Shown here: piece after piece, positions 11,701 to 18,502 of the stretch
Layout: every line of letters starts with the position of its first letter
Position numbering within the stretch: position 1 is the stretch's first letter
Source: Prosthecobacter sp.
GTDB lineage: Bacteria > Verrucomicrobiota > Verrucomicrobiia > Verrucomicrobiales > Verrucomicrobiaceae
Reading direction: 5' to 3'
NCBI GenBank assembly: GCA_019186985.1
Contig: JABARQ010000015.1
Coordinates: forward strand, 163,553 to 227,552
Length of the DNA: 64,000 bases
Made by a program: the position numbers and the translations under genes
Notes under the pieces: generated by a model
Seen by the model: the letters and a program-made list of their open reading frames with translations, nothing else
Databases searched by the model: none
Told to the model about the DNA's origin: nothing

Positions 11701-14666
11701 TCGACTTTCATCTCACGGGCATCGGTCGCCTTGCACTGCCACCAGCCTTCGTCACACATCCGCTGAGTGAACTGGGCCATCTGGGCATGCCCGTCGTCCT
11801 GGGATTGAATGCCGAAGTTTCCGGCGACCCGGTGATCACCTACCAGTGGAGCCGGAACACCAAGGCGATTCCTGGCGCCAGCCGGAGCCAGCTCACCCTG
11901 GGCAATTCCGGCATGTCCGATGTCGGCGTCTACACCCTCGCGATCAAAAATCCGGTCGCCGGACCGGTCGTCTCACAGCCGGCCTACCTGGGCCTCATCA
12001 CCCCCGTGGATGAAAGAAGATCCCTCAAAAAGGGGGGGCCGCTTTCGCTTGCCTGCACGGTGGCCCTTCCCAGGCTGCCTGAAGTCTCCGTCCGCTACCA
12101 GTGGCTCCGGGATGGAGTCGAAATCGAGGAAGGCGAGCAGGCATCAGGCGCCATCGCTGCCGGCACAAGGTCCGCAGCCTTCAAGCTCACCAAAACCACG
12201 GTCGACGACTCCGGCCTCTACTCCTGCCGGGTCACCCTCGACACGCCGTTCAATGACCCGGAGCTGGAAAACGGCGTCTTCAACGTCGGCTTCGTCGATG
12301 ATGTCCCCGTTCTTGATCCCATTCCACTTCCTGCATCGGCTTCGGTCAGTGAACCCATCGACCACACCCTCACCGCCTCCAATCATCCCACCAGCTTCAG
12401 CGCCACCGGCCTGCCCAAGGGCCTGGTGCTGAACCCCAGGACCGGCCAGATCACGGGCCGCCCCACCGAGGCCAGCAGGCTCGACAAGGATGGCAACGTG
12501 ATCCCCAGCAGGATCGTCATCAAGGCCGCCAACCCCTGGGGAACCAGCCTGCCCGAGGTGTTTGAAATGGTCATCGAAGGCCTCGATGAAAGCCTCCAGG
12601 GAACCTACAACGGCACCGTCGCACGTTCAGGCCACACCAACTTTGGATTCGGAGGCCATCTCCAGATCACCCTTGCCAAAACAGGCGTGATTTCCGGCTC
12701 GGTCACGCTCGCCGGACAGAAACACAGCGTGGCCGGCGCCCTCGACATCACGCTGGGCGGCGATCCTTCCGCCGTCATCAACATCAAACGCCCGCCCTCC
12801 ATGGGCGACCTTTCGCTTTGGATCCAGTCACTCACCACCTGGGGCGGCATGACAGGCGTCATCATCGATGAAGGCGTTTCCCTTTATCGCCGGGAGGCGG
12901 GCCTCGGCGACCCTGCTGAACCTGATCATGTCGACGGCGGCTTCACCGTCGCCCGATTCAAAACCCCCAGGGGATTCGCAACGCTCCACGATGAAGGCGC
13001 TTATGTGGCGGACACCGGCAATCATGCCATCCGCCTGCTCGACTACAACAACCAGGAGGCATCCACCTTCGCCGGCAGCGGCTGGCCTGGCTCCACGGAT
13101 GGACCGGACACCGATGCCTCCTTCAACAGTCCCGAGGGACTGGCCCTGGACCAGGATGACATGCTTTTTGTTGCCGACACCGGCAACGCCACCATCCGCA
13201 GGGTCACTCGCCTGGGCCAGGTCTCCACTTTCGCCGGCAGCCCCGGCCAGCTCGGAAACCTCGACGGAACCGGCGCCGCCGCCCGCTTCAAGGCTCCCTG
13301 CGCCCTCTGCTTCGACCCCGCACGCAACCTCTACGTCGTGGACCGCGGCAGCCACACCCTCCGCAAGATCACCCCGGCAGGCGTCGTCACCACCCTCGCC
13401 GGCAAGGCCGACGCACCGGGCTTCAAGGACGGCAGCGGTGCCGGCGCACGTTTCAACGCGCCCCAGGGCATCACCTACAGCCCCTTCCACAAGGCTCTGT
13501 TCGTCACCGACACGCTCAACAAGGTGGTCCGCAAGGTCAGCCTCACCGGCTCGGTCTCCACCTACGCCGGCTCCCCGGGCGTCGAGGGCTCCGATGACGG
13601 CCTGCTGGCCAACGCCCGCTTCTCCAAACCGCTCGGCATCCTCTCCCGCAGCGATGGCACGATCTTCGTCGGCGACCGCCTGCTCCGCCAGATCAACCGC
13701 AACGGCACCGTCGCGACGGTTTCTTCGGAGATCGATGAGGAAGGCCATCTCGACCAGCCCATCGCCCTGGCCCCCCATCCATGGTTCCCCGATGAAGCCC
13801 TCATGGTCGTTCATGACCGCCTTCATCTGGTCTCCGAGCACACCCCCGAAATTTACGATGCCAGCGCCACCTTCGAAGCCGCCCGCAACCCCTGGACCGT
13901 CGGAAACCCGGCGCCCGAGGAAACCCGGGGTCTGTTTAACATGATCATCAGCAACCCCGACGGCAGCAGCCCCGCCCTCCCCCAGGGCGATGGCTATGCC
14001 CAGGTCGCCATCGGCAAGCTCGGCACCGCCGCCTGGACCGGCAGGACCGCCGACGGCACCGCCTTCACCTTCAGCTCCTTCATGGGCGACAACTACAGCC
14101 TGCCCCTGCACGCCATGCTCTACAAGAACACCGGCAGCCTCCAGGGCGCCTGTGTCCTGGAACCTGCCTCGGGCGACATCAGCCATTATTCCCCGCCCTC
14201 CTTCGACTGGTACAAGATCCCCCAGCCCCTTGCCCTCGCCGACCGCAGCTACAAGGCCGGCTTCTTCGCCCAGGATCTTCAGGTGACCGGCGGCCGCTAT
14301 GTGCCTAACAATCTCCATGACTACCTCGGCCTCTCCGGCAGCCCCGCCGGCCTCGAGCTCGACTTCGCCGCCTCCACCATCACCGGCTTCCAGCAGCCCT
14401 TCACCCTCACCGCCCCCAACACGGTCCAGATGCCGGCCCCGCTCAGCTCGATGACCTTGAAGATCGATCCCAAGACCGGCATCTTCTCCGGCGGCTTCAA
14501 GCAGGGCGCGCCCTCCTACGCCGTCCCCTTCCAGGGCCTGCTCATCAACTACTCGACCGGCGGCGACATCAGCGGCCACGGCCACTACCTGCTCCCCGCC
14601 TCCGGCGCCAAGGACGCCCCCGTCACCTCCTCGCATGTCAGGCTGCAGCCCATGATCGGGCCTTGA
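5742..14666 (+). CDS. Giant secreted delta-60-repeat / choice-of-anchor D / Ig / NHL protein, about 2,974 aa
   Basis: I chose the ATG at 5742 because it begins a signal peptide (MKTLLMKSSALACMLLAAST, cleavage near AAAA-PGD); the frame is open further upstream but reads as non-signal sequence. By position: delta-60 repeats (VQPDGKMIIGGSF, ARLNADGTLDTSF; 5850-6960), choice-of-anchor D (7240-7570), delta-60 (7590-8740), two choice-of-anchor D (8750-9450), delta-60 (9460-10670), three choice-of-anchor D (10690-11735), two Ig-like (11740-12290), a putative-Ig domain (12310-12580), NHL repeats (12930-13690) and a C-terminal beta-rich region. Delta-60 repeats are predicted beta-propeller modules of unknown function in secreted bacterial proteins. 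From the Ig domains to the end it is paralogous to the preceding giant gene. Function not determined; a surface or matrix role is inferred. Confidence 0.88.
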   Translation: MKTLLMKSSALACMLLAASTLPRAAAAPGDLAPLDAALVGDHVAALAVQPDGKMIIGGSFTSVHGVTRSHLARLNADGTLDMGFNPSPDNEVYCVGVQPDGKILVGGVFATWQPNGAASPVTRNSLARLNADGTLDTSFDLRPNGAVWCLEMQKDGRLLVGGSFTALQPNGGASVFRSGVARLDQDGSVDLSWVNIRPSSLVWTLATQADGKVVIGGLFTSLQPGGDPSPTTRNYIARLNADGTLDTAFDPNAEWRVWAVHLQPDGKVLIGGGFNSLQPNGSPDPLPYQKLARLNADGSLDTGFKPEPNGYVYSLGLQADGRILASGAFFGFSPPSQPYAQRLRMGRVNADGSVSPGFAPDPSLLVYGFAQDFDGRVLMGGTFSELQPNGAPAPATRNRLALVQNDAAIQSLSATSQDRLEWLRGGTAPEVSWVIFEESQDDGENWTPLGEGSRIGTTANWELNGLSLSGSGMIRARGPATGGFSNGSRGLIEQTAAYSYAPEIVVELPGGVQVVDGGGILGFVPRQKRFFTIRNTGSLPLSGLALTKDGAHSSDFTFSSLGATTLSPGQSASFDVTFIPGGAGARTATLHLASNDEDEGSFDIPVSGVSTASDPGMLDPGFGSGGITLYPSADWSWAHDMAVQEDGRIIMVGSAADDYLIIRCLADGTPDSTFDGDGRVKLPVGAGVDSAKRVLILADGRLVVAGTSADGANTRFSLVQLNPDGSLDTGFGTGGKRIITDFAGTLRALAVQDDGKLLVGGTSLARLNEDGTLDGTFGQAGVAPSQIDIHDIRLQADGGIIIAGTSMAGSLFSVGRLLSDGTPDSTFDGDGVAVTPGGFSGGGTASGLALQDDGKIVCTGWGFTDYSTGYTSSMMLVRYMPDGGLDPSFGTGGVSKGHLYSGRRAVLQPDGRIVVIDGGDLGYDDEFSPLPPFPTAVARFQTDGRLDPTFNGGVHWFNFTSSFDDQSFASAVAVLADGKILVGGTGGDWPMQPALARFIGAPYGGPDITVEQPSGSALSDGSSEVSFGKVNIAVSRMLTFLVRNDGLTELSGLSVSVDGAQASSFIATPPLANSLQPGAATTFTVTFAPGTTGWKSAALHVASNDPNETPFDIPLSGTGGIPDIGVQKWPFKPLTDGASTIDFGEVARGLDSLARLEILNQGSADLENISVTIDGQDASDFIIASPPSGNTISDTDRLTMLVSFRPSQAGAETATLHVRSNDPDEPSFDISLTGTGRKLRTGDRDAGFGTYGRLTTTLDAPFPSYLARNVTLQADGKFLVAAGPGAVIPVVGNPLPETQFHLLRYNADGTPDDEFGVDGLVSTDMGPGSDKAADVTVQPDGKILVAGNSGANLALARYLVDGSLDPGFGDDGIVLTTVGSGGEARAIILQPDGKIIVAGSASISGSSDFVVVRHLSDGGLDPSFGSGGIATFAVGSGADTGNAAALQADGKVVVAGYSMVGAYADFSIIRCHQDGSIDDTFGDNGRKILPMGNHADYCSSCVVDPDGRIAMGGIAYDASYDTTWQIARLTPEGALDLTFGDDGRLGLMPGGGEGGCNRLLVQPDGRLLATGRSDFDTEPYVSNYDFVTIRLLDDGSLDPAFGDNGMISTDFASDDEAFCLTRLPDGRLLIAGASNGSLAFAQHLESPGSPEIEVLSPSSTVMANGASYSFGAASIYTGVYRTFTIRNNGNADLILTSTDTSGPNSSEFAVIMPPDPLVAAGQSTTFQAMFAPVETGSRSATLEIISDDAGNSPFIIHFSGSGILAPEIDVWDEESNDLADGGPPLDFGTVDTGSAHIRTVTIRNNGSAELTGLSLSLAGPHAADFSFTQIPDSLLEGEEAAIELTFRPSAGGDRTATLRITSNDSDENPFDIDLTGLGVAVPEIVIESPQGIGLDPTYAVLDFGQVNVGASRQKTVFIRNIGAAPLTGLSVLPVGTASSTFSLSSLASTTLAPGAVTSFTITYAPVAEVNSWSSYQVSSNDADESAFDFHLTGIGRLALPPAFVTHPLSELGHLGMPVVLGLNAEVSGDPVITYQWSRNTKAIPGASRSQLTLGNSGMSDVGVYTLAIKNPVAGPVVSQPAYLGLITPVDERRSLKKGGPLSLACTVALPRLPEVSVRYQWLRDGVEIEEGEQASGAIAAGTRSAAFKLTKTTVDDSGLYSCRVTLDTPFNDPELENGVFNVGFVDDVPVLDPIPLPASASVSEPIDHTLTASNHPTSFSATGLPKGLVLNPRTGQITGRPTEASRLDKDGNVIPSRIVIKAANPWGTSLPEVFEMVIEGLDESLQGTYNGTVARSGHTNFGFGGHLQITLAKTGVISGSVTLAGQKHSVAGALDITLGGDPSAVINIKRPPSMGDLSLWIQSLTTWGGMTGVIIDEGVSLYRREAGLGDPAEPDHVDGGFTVARFKTPRGFATLHDEGAYVADTGNHAIRLLDYNNQEASTFAGSGWPGSTDGPDTDASFNSPEGLALDQDDMLFVADTGNATIRRVTRLGQVSTFAGSPGQLGNLDGTGAAARFKAPCALCFDPARNLYVVDRGSHTLRKITPAGVVTTLAGKADAPGFKDGSGAGARFNAPQGITYSPFHKALFVTDTLNKVVRKVSLTGSVSTYAGSPGVEGSDDGLLANARFSKPLGILSRSDGTIFVGDRLLRQINRNGTVATVSSEIDEEGHLDQPIALAPHPWFPDEALMVVHDRLHLVSEHTPEIYDASATFEAARNPWTVGNPAPEETRGLFNMIISNPDGSSPALPQGDGYAQVAIGKLGTAAWTGRTADGTAFTFSSFMGDNYSLPLHAMLYKNTGSLQGACVLEPASGDISHYSPPSFDWYKIPQPLALADRSYKAGFFAQDLQVTGGRYVPNNLHDYLGLSGSPAGLELDFAASTITGFQQPFTLTAPNTVQMPAPLSSMTLKIDPKTGIFSGGFKQGAPSYAVPFQGLLINYSTGGDISGHGHYLLPASGAKDAPVTSSHVRLQPMIGP

Positions 14667-15102
14667 CCCGAATGCACGGATTGAACCAGGCAAGCCGGAG
14701 GCTCGAAAGACATGAGCCGGTGGTGCAGGTCGCGATGTGACCGAAAACCACCTGAACCGAATCGTCCAACGTCCGCGTTTAGGATGCGCCCCGGAGGGTG
14801 CACGAGAAGCGTGCGAATGCTCGTCGGCATCATGTCAGAACACCGGGAAATGAAGGCCCAATGTCCAGGTGCCAATGACCAAGGAAGGGCGCAGTCAAGG
14901 AAGTTCCAAGGCTCAAGGCGCAAGGACTGGAGGTATCGATCTCCGTTTCACCCGAGCCGGAGGCTCGAAAGAAATAAGCCGACTGGTGAAACGAGCACAG
15001 CAGGGGGAACCACCGGACCACGTCACCACACCCACGTTTCGCCTTCACCGCGTCCTGGAGGGACGCGAGAAGCCTTCACCAACCCTGCTCTTCAACTGCG
15101 CC
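14667..15102. other. Intergenic region made of dispersed-repeat material
   Basis: No gene is supported here. The stretch contains two copies of an AGCCGGAGGCTCGAAAGA element (14693 and 14955) and period-7-like sequence around 14849-14925 (CCAATG, CCAAGG, TCAAGG words), plus the downstream flank of the dioxygenase gene. Open frames across it have no recognisable protein character. Confidence 0.6.
14693..15016 (+). repeat. Two copies of an AGCCGGAGGCTCGAAAG hairpin element
   Basis: Copy 1 begins at 14693 and copy 2 at 14955; they share AGCCGGAGGCTCGAAAGA followed by an AGCCG...GGTG segment. In each copy the GGTGGT or CTGGTG part is followed within 30-40 nt by an ACCACC segment, so each can fold into an imperfect hairpin. 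This resembles dispersed intergenic repeats of Verrucomicrobia and Planctomycetes genomes, as I recall. Confidence 0.5.
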
Positions 15103-15810
15103 TCACTCCCCCCGACGCGGCGGCGGGCCCTGGCGTCGCGGCTCGGGATCCTCCGGCGTGCCGCCGATCACGATGTCCCAGGTCGCCACCAGCTCACCGC
15201 TCGAACCGGAGGCCTTGAACTCACGGATCACCGACAGGCGCTGCTGTTCGTCCGCGATGCGCTTCAGGATGCCGTCCCTGTCATTCTGCGGTTCTCCCGC
15301 CAGGTAAAGCTGCGTGGTCAGCATGCGCTTGCCGTCCTTCACCACCGCGATGTGATAATGCCGCGTCCGCCCCGTGTAGAGGCCCGGCTTGATGGTGCGG
15401 AAGCGATACTCCCCCTTCTCGTTCGTCGTGATCCTGCCAAAGCCCTGGAACTGCGGGTCGCGCTCCTTGCCGCGCTGCACGCCCCGGCTGTGGATGTAGC
15501 AACCGTTGTTGTCCGCCTGCCACAGCTCGATCCCACAACCCGCCAGCGGCCGGCCATCGACATCCAGCAGCCGCCCGCCAAACTCCGTCACCACACCGCC
15601 CGCCGGTGCCTTGCCACCGGTGATCTGGGTCAGGTCGTTGTCCTGGTCCAGCGGCAGATGATCCGGGTAATACGGCCCCTCCGTCTGACGCGGCGTCAGT
15701 GTCAGCGCCTCGGCATAGACCTCCGCCGTGATCAACCCTCCCGTGCTGAGCAGCAGGCTGCGCAGAAGCTGACGACGGTCGAGACGAAGATGGAAGGGCG
15801 CAAGGTTCAT
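15103..15810 (-). CDS. Exported intradiol ring-cleavage dioxygenase (protocatechuate 3,4-dioxygenase beta-like)
   Basis: About 235 aa from the ATG at 15810. I prefer this start because it begins with a short n-region followed by a twin-arginine-like signal (DRRQLLRSLLLSTGGLI) directly before the mature protein; the open frame extends 21 codons upstream. Catalytic features of the non-haem Fe(III) intradiol family are visible: TEGPYYP near the start of the domain, a Tyr ligand in NNGCYIH, and the Tyr/His/His ligands in GLYTGRTRHYHIAV. The family cleaves catechol-type aromatics between the two hydroxyls. A Tat-exported form suggests action on extracytoplasmic aromatics; the substrate is unknown. 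The gene stands alone. Its last 27 codons have a decayed duplicate at 5432-5512. Confidence 0.82.
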   Translation of the reverse strand: MNLAPFHLRLDRRQLLRSLLLSTGGLITAEVYAEALTLTPRQTEGPYYPDHLPLDQDNDLTQITGGKAPAGGVVTEFGGRLLDVDGRPLAGCGIELWQADNNGCYIHSRGVQRGKERDPQFQGFGRITTNEKGEYRFRTIKPGLYTGRTRHYHIAVVKDGKRMLTTQLYLAGEPQNDRDGILKRIADEQQRLSVIREFKASGSSGELVATWDIVIGGTPEDPEPRRQGPPPRRGE

Positions 15811-15889
15811 GGCGTGCCCCTCTTCAACGCCGCCGCTGCACTTCGGTTGTGTGCCGAACATGAAGTTGGACAAAAATCAGGCTCCAGGT

Positions 15890-15966
15890 TTCGAGCTTCG
15901 AGCTTCGAGCTTCGAGCTTCGAGCTTCGAGCTTCGGATTTCGGATTTCGAGCTTCGAGTTTCGGAT
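15890..15966. repeat. Tandem heptad array, 11 units of TTCGAGC/TTCGGAT
   Basis: Eleven uninterrupted 7-bp units run TTCGAGC x6, TTCGGAT x2, TTCGAGC, TTCGAGT, TTCGGAT. The array ends 8 bp before the stop codon of the DinG-like gene. The units are the reverse complement of the array family at 18033-18102, so the helicase gene is bracketed by inverted copies. There are no spacers, hence it is not CRISPR. Confidence 0.85.
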
Positions 15967-15974
15967 TTAAACAC

Positions 15975-17978
15975 TCATCCCAGAATCTCCACCGGACAAT
16001 CCGGCAGGCTGGCCATGAAGGCGCGGCCGTAGGGCTTGGTCAGCAGCCTCGGGTCCAGGATGGCGATGATCCCCTTGTCCTTGCGTGTCCGGATCAGCCT
16101 GCCCACGCCCTGGCGCAGTTTCAGGATCGCCTCCGGCACGCTGTATTCGCTGAAGCTGTTCAGGCCCTGCTCCTCCAGGTGCTCCAGACGGCTCGCCACC
16201 ACCGGATGATCCGGCACCGCAAACGGCAGCCGCGTGATGATCACGTTGCTCAGCGCCTCGCCCGGCACGTCCACCCCCGTCCAGAAGCTGTCCGTGCCGA
16301 ACAAAATGCTGTGCACATCCTTCTTGAACTCCGCCAGCATCTGATGCCTCGGCATGCCCCGGCCCTGCACCAGCAGACGCCAGCCGCGCTCGTCACAGAA
16401 ATCCTCCAGCCGGTCCGCCATCGCGGTCAGCTGCGAGTAGCTCGTGAACAGCACAAAGGCCCGCCCCTGCGACAAGTCCAGGAAGTGCTCGATCTTCTCC
16501 TGCAGCGCATCGCCATACGCCGCGTCCTTCGGCTCCGGCATGCGCTTCACCAGGTAAAGCTGCATCTGCCTGCGGAAATCAAACGGGCTCTCAATGCTCG
16601 CCGCCCGAGCCTTCTCCGCGCCCACCCGGCGACGAAAGTACCCCAGCTGCTCATCGTCCCCCACGCCCAGCGTGGCGCTGGTGAACACGCAGGCCTTGCC
16701 GCCCGAAAAGAAGATCTCCTCCAGCTTCGGCGACACATCGATCGGCGCGCTGTGCAGCGACAGGTTGTGCGTGTCGCCGCCGCCGCGTTCCGCCCAGTAG
16801 ACATGGCCCTCCTCCGTCTGGTCCAGGAAGGCCCCCAGCTCCACCCGCAGCGCCGTCAGCCGCTTGGCGATGTCCAGCAGCTCCAGCTTCTGGCTCTCAC
16901 TCTTCGCCGCGTCCCCGGCCTTCAGGGCAAAGTTCGCCACCCGCTGCAGCGGCAGCGCCAGGCTGTTCTCCGTCAGGCCCGCCTCTCGGATCCGGAACTC
17001 CTTGCCATACGGCCCGCTGAACTTGCAGCGCGACTCCGCCTCGCGGAAGAACATCTCCGCCGCCCCGATCGTCTGCGTCACCTCGCGGATCGCGTCGCTG
17101 TCGCCCACGCTCTGGAAGAAGCCCTTACGCGTCTTCGGATTGTACAGCCGCCCCAGCTCAAAGCGCAGGTTGCCCTCGGTCACATGAATCCCAAAGGCCT
17201 GCGCGGCGATGTTTTCAATCGTGTGCGCCTCGTCCAGCACCACGAAGTCACGCGGGAAGATGAAGTTCGCATCCTCCGCCAGCACCTCCTCCGACGAGGC
17301 CAGCAGGGTGAAAAAGAGCGTGTGGTTCAGCACCAGCACATCGGCCGCCGCCATGCGCCGCCGCACCTCCTGGTAAACGCAGCCGCTGCCCGGCGGGCAC
17401 CGCCTCGGGGTGCAGGCGTGCGGCTCGCTGCGCACCATCGACCACAGCCTCGCTCCGGGTGTGAAATCCATCTCGCTCAGCGTGCCCGTCGGGTTTTCCC
17501 GCTGCCATTCCATGAGCAGCTGCAGCTCGGCCGCCTCGCTCGTGCTGAACAGGTCGCCCGTCTGGGCAAAGGCGCTCTTCAGCCGGGTCGGGCAGAGGTA
17601 GTTGTTGCGCCCTTTCAGCAGTTCCGCGTGGAAGTCCCCGACGATCTTCTTCACGATCGGGATGTCCTTGTGGATGAGCTGTTCCTGGAGGTTGATCGTG
17701 TGCGTGCAGATGATCGCCTTGCGCTTCTGTTCCAGGGCGAAGGTGGCTGCCGGGATCAGGTAGGCCAGCGACTTGCCGACCCCCGTGGCCGCCTCGACCA
17801 CCAGGGCCCGGTTCTTTTCCAGGGCATCACCGACCAGTTCCGCCATGCGCTGCTGCTGGGGCCGGAACTCGAACTGGGGCGACTCCGCCAGCTTCCCGTC
17901 CTGGGAAAACGCCAGGTGCATCCGCTCGGCGAGCGAAGGCCCGGTGGCGCCAGGGAGAGCTTCAAGGATGCTGATCAT
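15975..17978 (-). CDS. dinG: DinG/XPD-family ATP-dependent DNA helicase with Fe-S cysteines
   Basis: About 667 aa from MISILEALPG (ATG at 17978); alternative in-frame ATGs at 17993 and 18017 remain possible. Superfamily 2 helicase motifs: Walker A AATGVGKS (about residue 63), DEAH box in VVLDEAHTIEN, and motif VI-like VGRLIRTRKDKG near the C terminus. Four cysteines between motifs I and II (NYLC, HAC, RRC, GSGC) fit the 4Fe-4S domain of DinG/XPD helicases. These enzymes unwind DNA 5' to 3' and resolve R-loops, D-loops and replication blocks. The gene is alone on its strand and flanked on both sides by heptad-repeat arrays. Family assignment is secure; the choice between DinG and the YoaA paralogue is not. 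Confidence 0.87.
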   Translation of the reverse strand: MISILEALPGATGPSLAERMHLAFSQDGKLAESPQFEFRPQQQRMAELVGDALEKNRALVVEAATGVGKSLAYLIPAATFALEQKRKAIICTHTINLQEQLIHKDIPIVKKIVGDFHAELLKGRNNYLCPTRLKSAFAQTGDLFSTSEAAELQLLMEWQRENPTGTLSEMDFTPGARLWSMVRSEPHACTPRRCPPGSGCVYQEVRRRMAAADVLVLNHTLFFTLLASSEEVLAEDANFIFPRDFVVLDEAHTIENIAAQAFGIHVTEGNLRFELGRLYNPKTRKGFFQSVGDSDAIREVTQTIGAAEMFFREAESRCKFSGPYGKEFRIREAGLTENSLALPLQRVANFALKAGDAAKSESQKLELLDIAKRLTALRVELGAFLDQTEEGHVYWAERGGGDTHNLSLHSAPIDVSPKLEEIFFSGGKACVFTSATLGVGDDEQLGYFRRRVGAEKARAASIESPFDFRRQMQLYLVKRMPEPKDAAYGDALQEKIEHFLDLSQGRAFVLFTSYSQLTAMADRLEDFCDERGWRLLVQGRGMPRHQMLAEFKKDVHSILFGTDSFWTGVDVPGEALSNVIITRLPFAVPDHPVVASRLEHLEEQGLNSFSEYSVPEAILKLRQGVGRLIRTRKDKGIIAILDPRLLTKPYGRAFMASLPDCPVEILG

Positions 17979-18032
17979 GCGAACCCCCAGCATGGCGCGC
18001 CCCCCCGGCTTCTGCAACGATGGGAAGAAGGA

Positions 18033-18102
18033 CGAAACTCGAAGTCCGAAGTCCGAAGTCCGAAACCTGAAACTCGAAACTCGAAACTCGAACCCTGAAA
18101 CC
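18033..18102. repeat. Tandem heptad array, 10 units of CGAAACT/CGAAGTC
   Basis: Ten 7-bp units: CGAAACT, CGAAGTC x3, CGAAACC, TGAAACT, CGAAACT x2, CGAACCC, TGAAACC. It lies 55 bp upstream of the helicase start codon, within its likely promoter or leader region. It is inverted relative to the array at 15890-15966. Confidence 0.85.
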
Positions 18103-18145
18103 CGCCCCCAAACCCGAACTACGGAATCCGGAAGCGAAATTGTGG

Positions 18146-18174
18146 TTGTCCTCCGGGGGAGAACGGTGCATAAA
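18146..18174 (+). promoter_or_regulatory. Possible sigma-70 promoter of tRNA-Pro
   Basis: TTGTCC (18146-18151), a 17-bp spacer and CATAAA (18169-18174) each match 4 of 6 consensus bases, and the tRNA starts 46 bp downstream. Spacing and position fit a stable-RNA promoter. The match alone is weak evidence. Confidence 0.35.
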
Positions 18175-18219
18175 GTTTAGCCCCGGGGACCGAATCCCCC
18201 GGAACCGGCAACCAAGATT

Positions 18220-18296
18220 CGGGCTGTGGCTCAGCCTGGTAGAGCGCTTCGTTCGGGACGAAGAGGTCGTGGGTTCGAATCCCGCCAGCCCGACCA
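18220..18296 (+). tRNA. tRNA-Pro (anticodon CGG), CCA encoded
   Basis: The acceptor stem CGGGCTG pairs with CAGCCCG. The anticodon arm CTTCG-TTCGGGA-CGAAG gives anticodon CGG. The T arm is GTGGG-TTCGAAT-CCCGC. The discriminator A is followed by an encoded CCA. The gene lies immediately upstream of the defence island, a typical integration position for genomic islands. Confidence 0.96.
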
Positions 18297-18311
18297 CCTT
18301 CCAAGGTGGTC
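18292..18311 (+). terminator. Hairpin overlapping the tRNA 3' end
   Basis: GACCACCTT and AAGGTGGTC form a 9-bp stem with a 2-nt loop, starting inside the tRNA 3' CCA. Only a short TT follows, so it is a weak candidate terminator or processing site. The 10-nt word CCAAGGTGGT recurs at 18455-18464, just upstream of the first island gene. Confidence 0.4.
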
Positions 18312-18502
18312 TTATCCAAGGAATTCCATAGACTCCGGCCATTCCAAGAAGGTGTCCCATGCCGCCCTCGCTCAGCCTACCTTGAGTGACTGAAAACGAC
18401 ACGAAAAGCCCCAAGTTCCAACCATCAGGGGGACAAAATAGGGGGGCTGGGCTTGCCAAGGTGGTAAGAGCGTCATAAGAAAGCTTTTGAGCTAAGAATT
18501 GC

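Noticed and set aside
16179-18098. Long plus-strand open frame antisense to the DinG-like gene
   Set aside because: His/Arg/Leu/Gln-rich shadow sequence with no family pattern; the minus strand carries all helicase motifs.
15890-18102. CRISPR array
   Set aside because: The arrays consist of contiguous 7-bp units with no unique spacers and no cas genes nearby.
18301-18464. CCAAGGTGGT at 18301 and 18455 as att sites
   Set aside because: Only 10 bp long and 154 bp apart with no gene between them; no integrase in the window.
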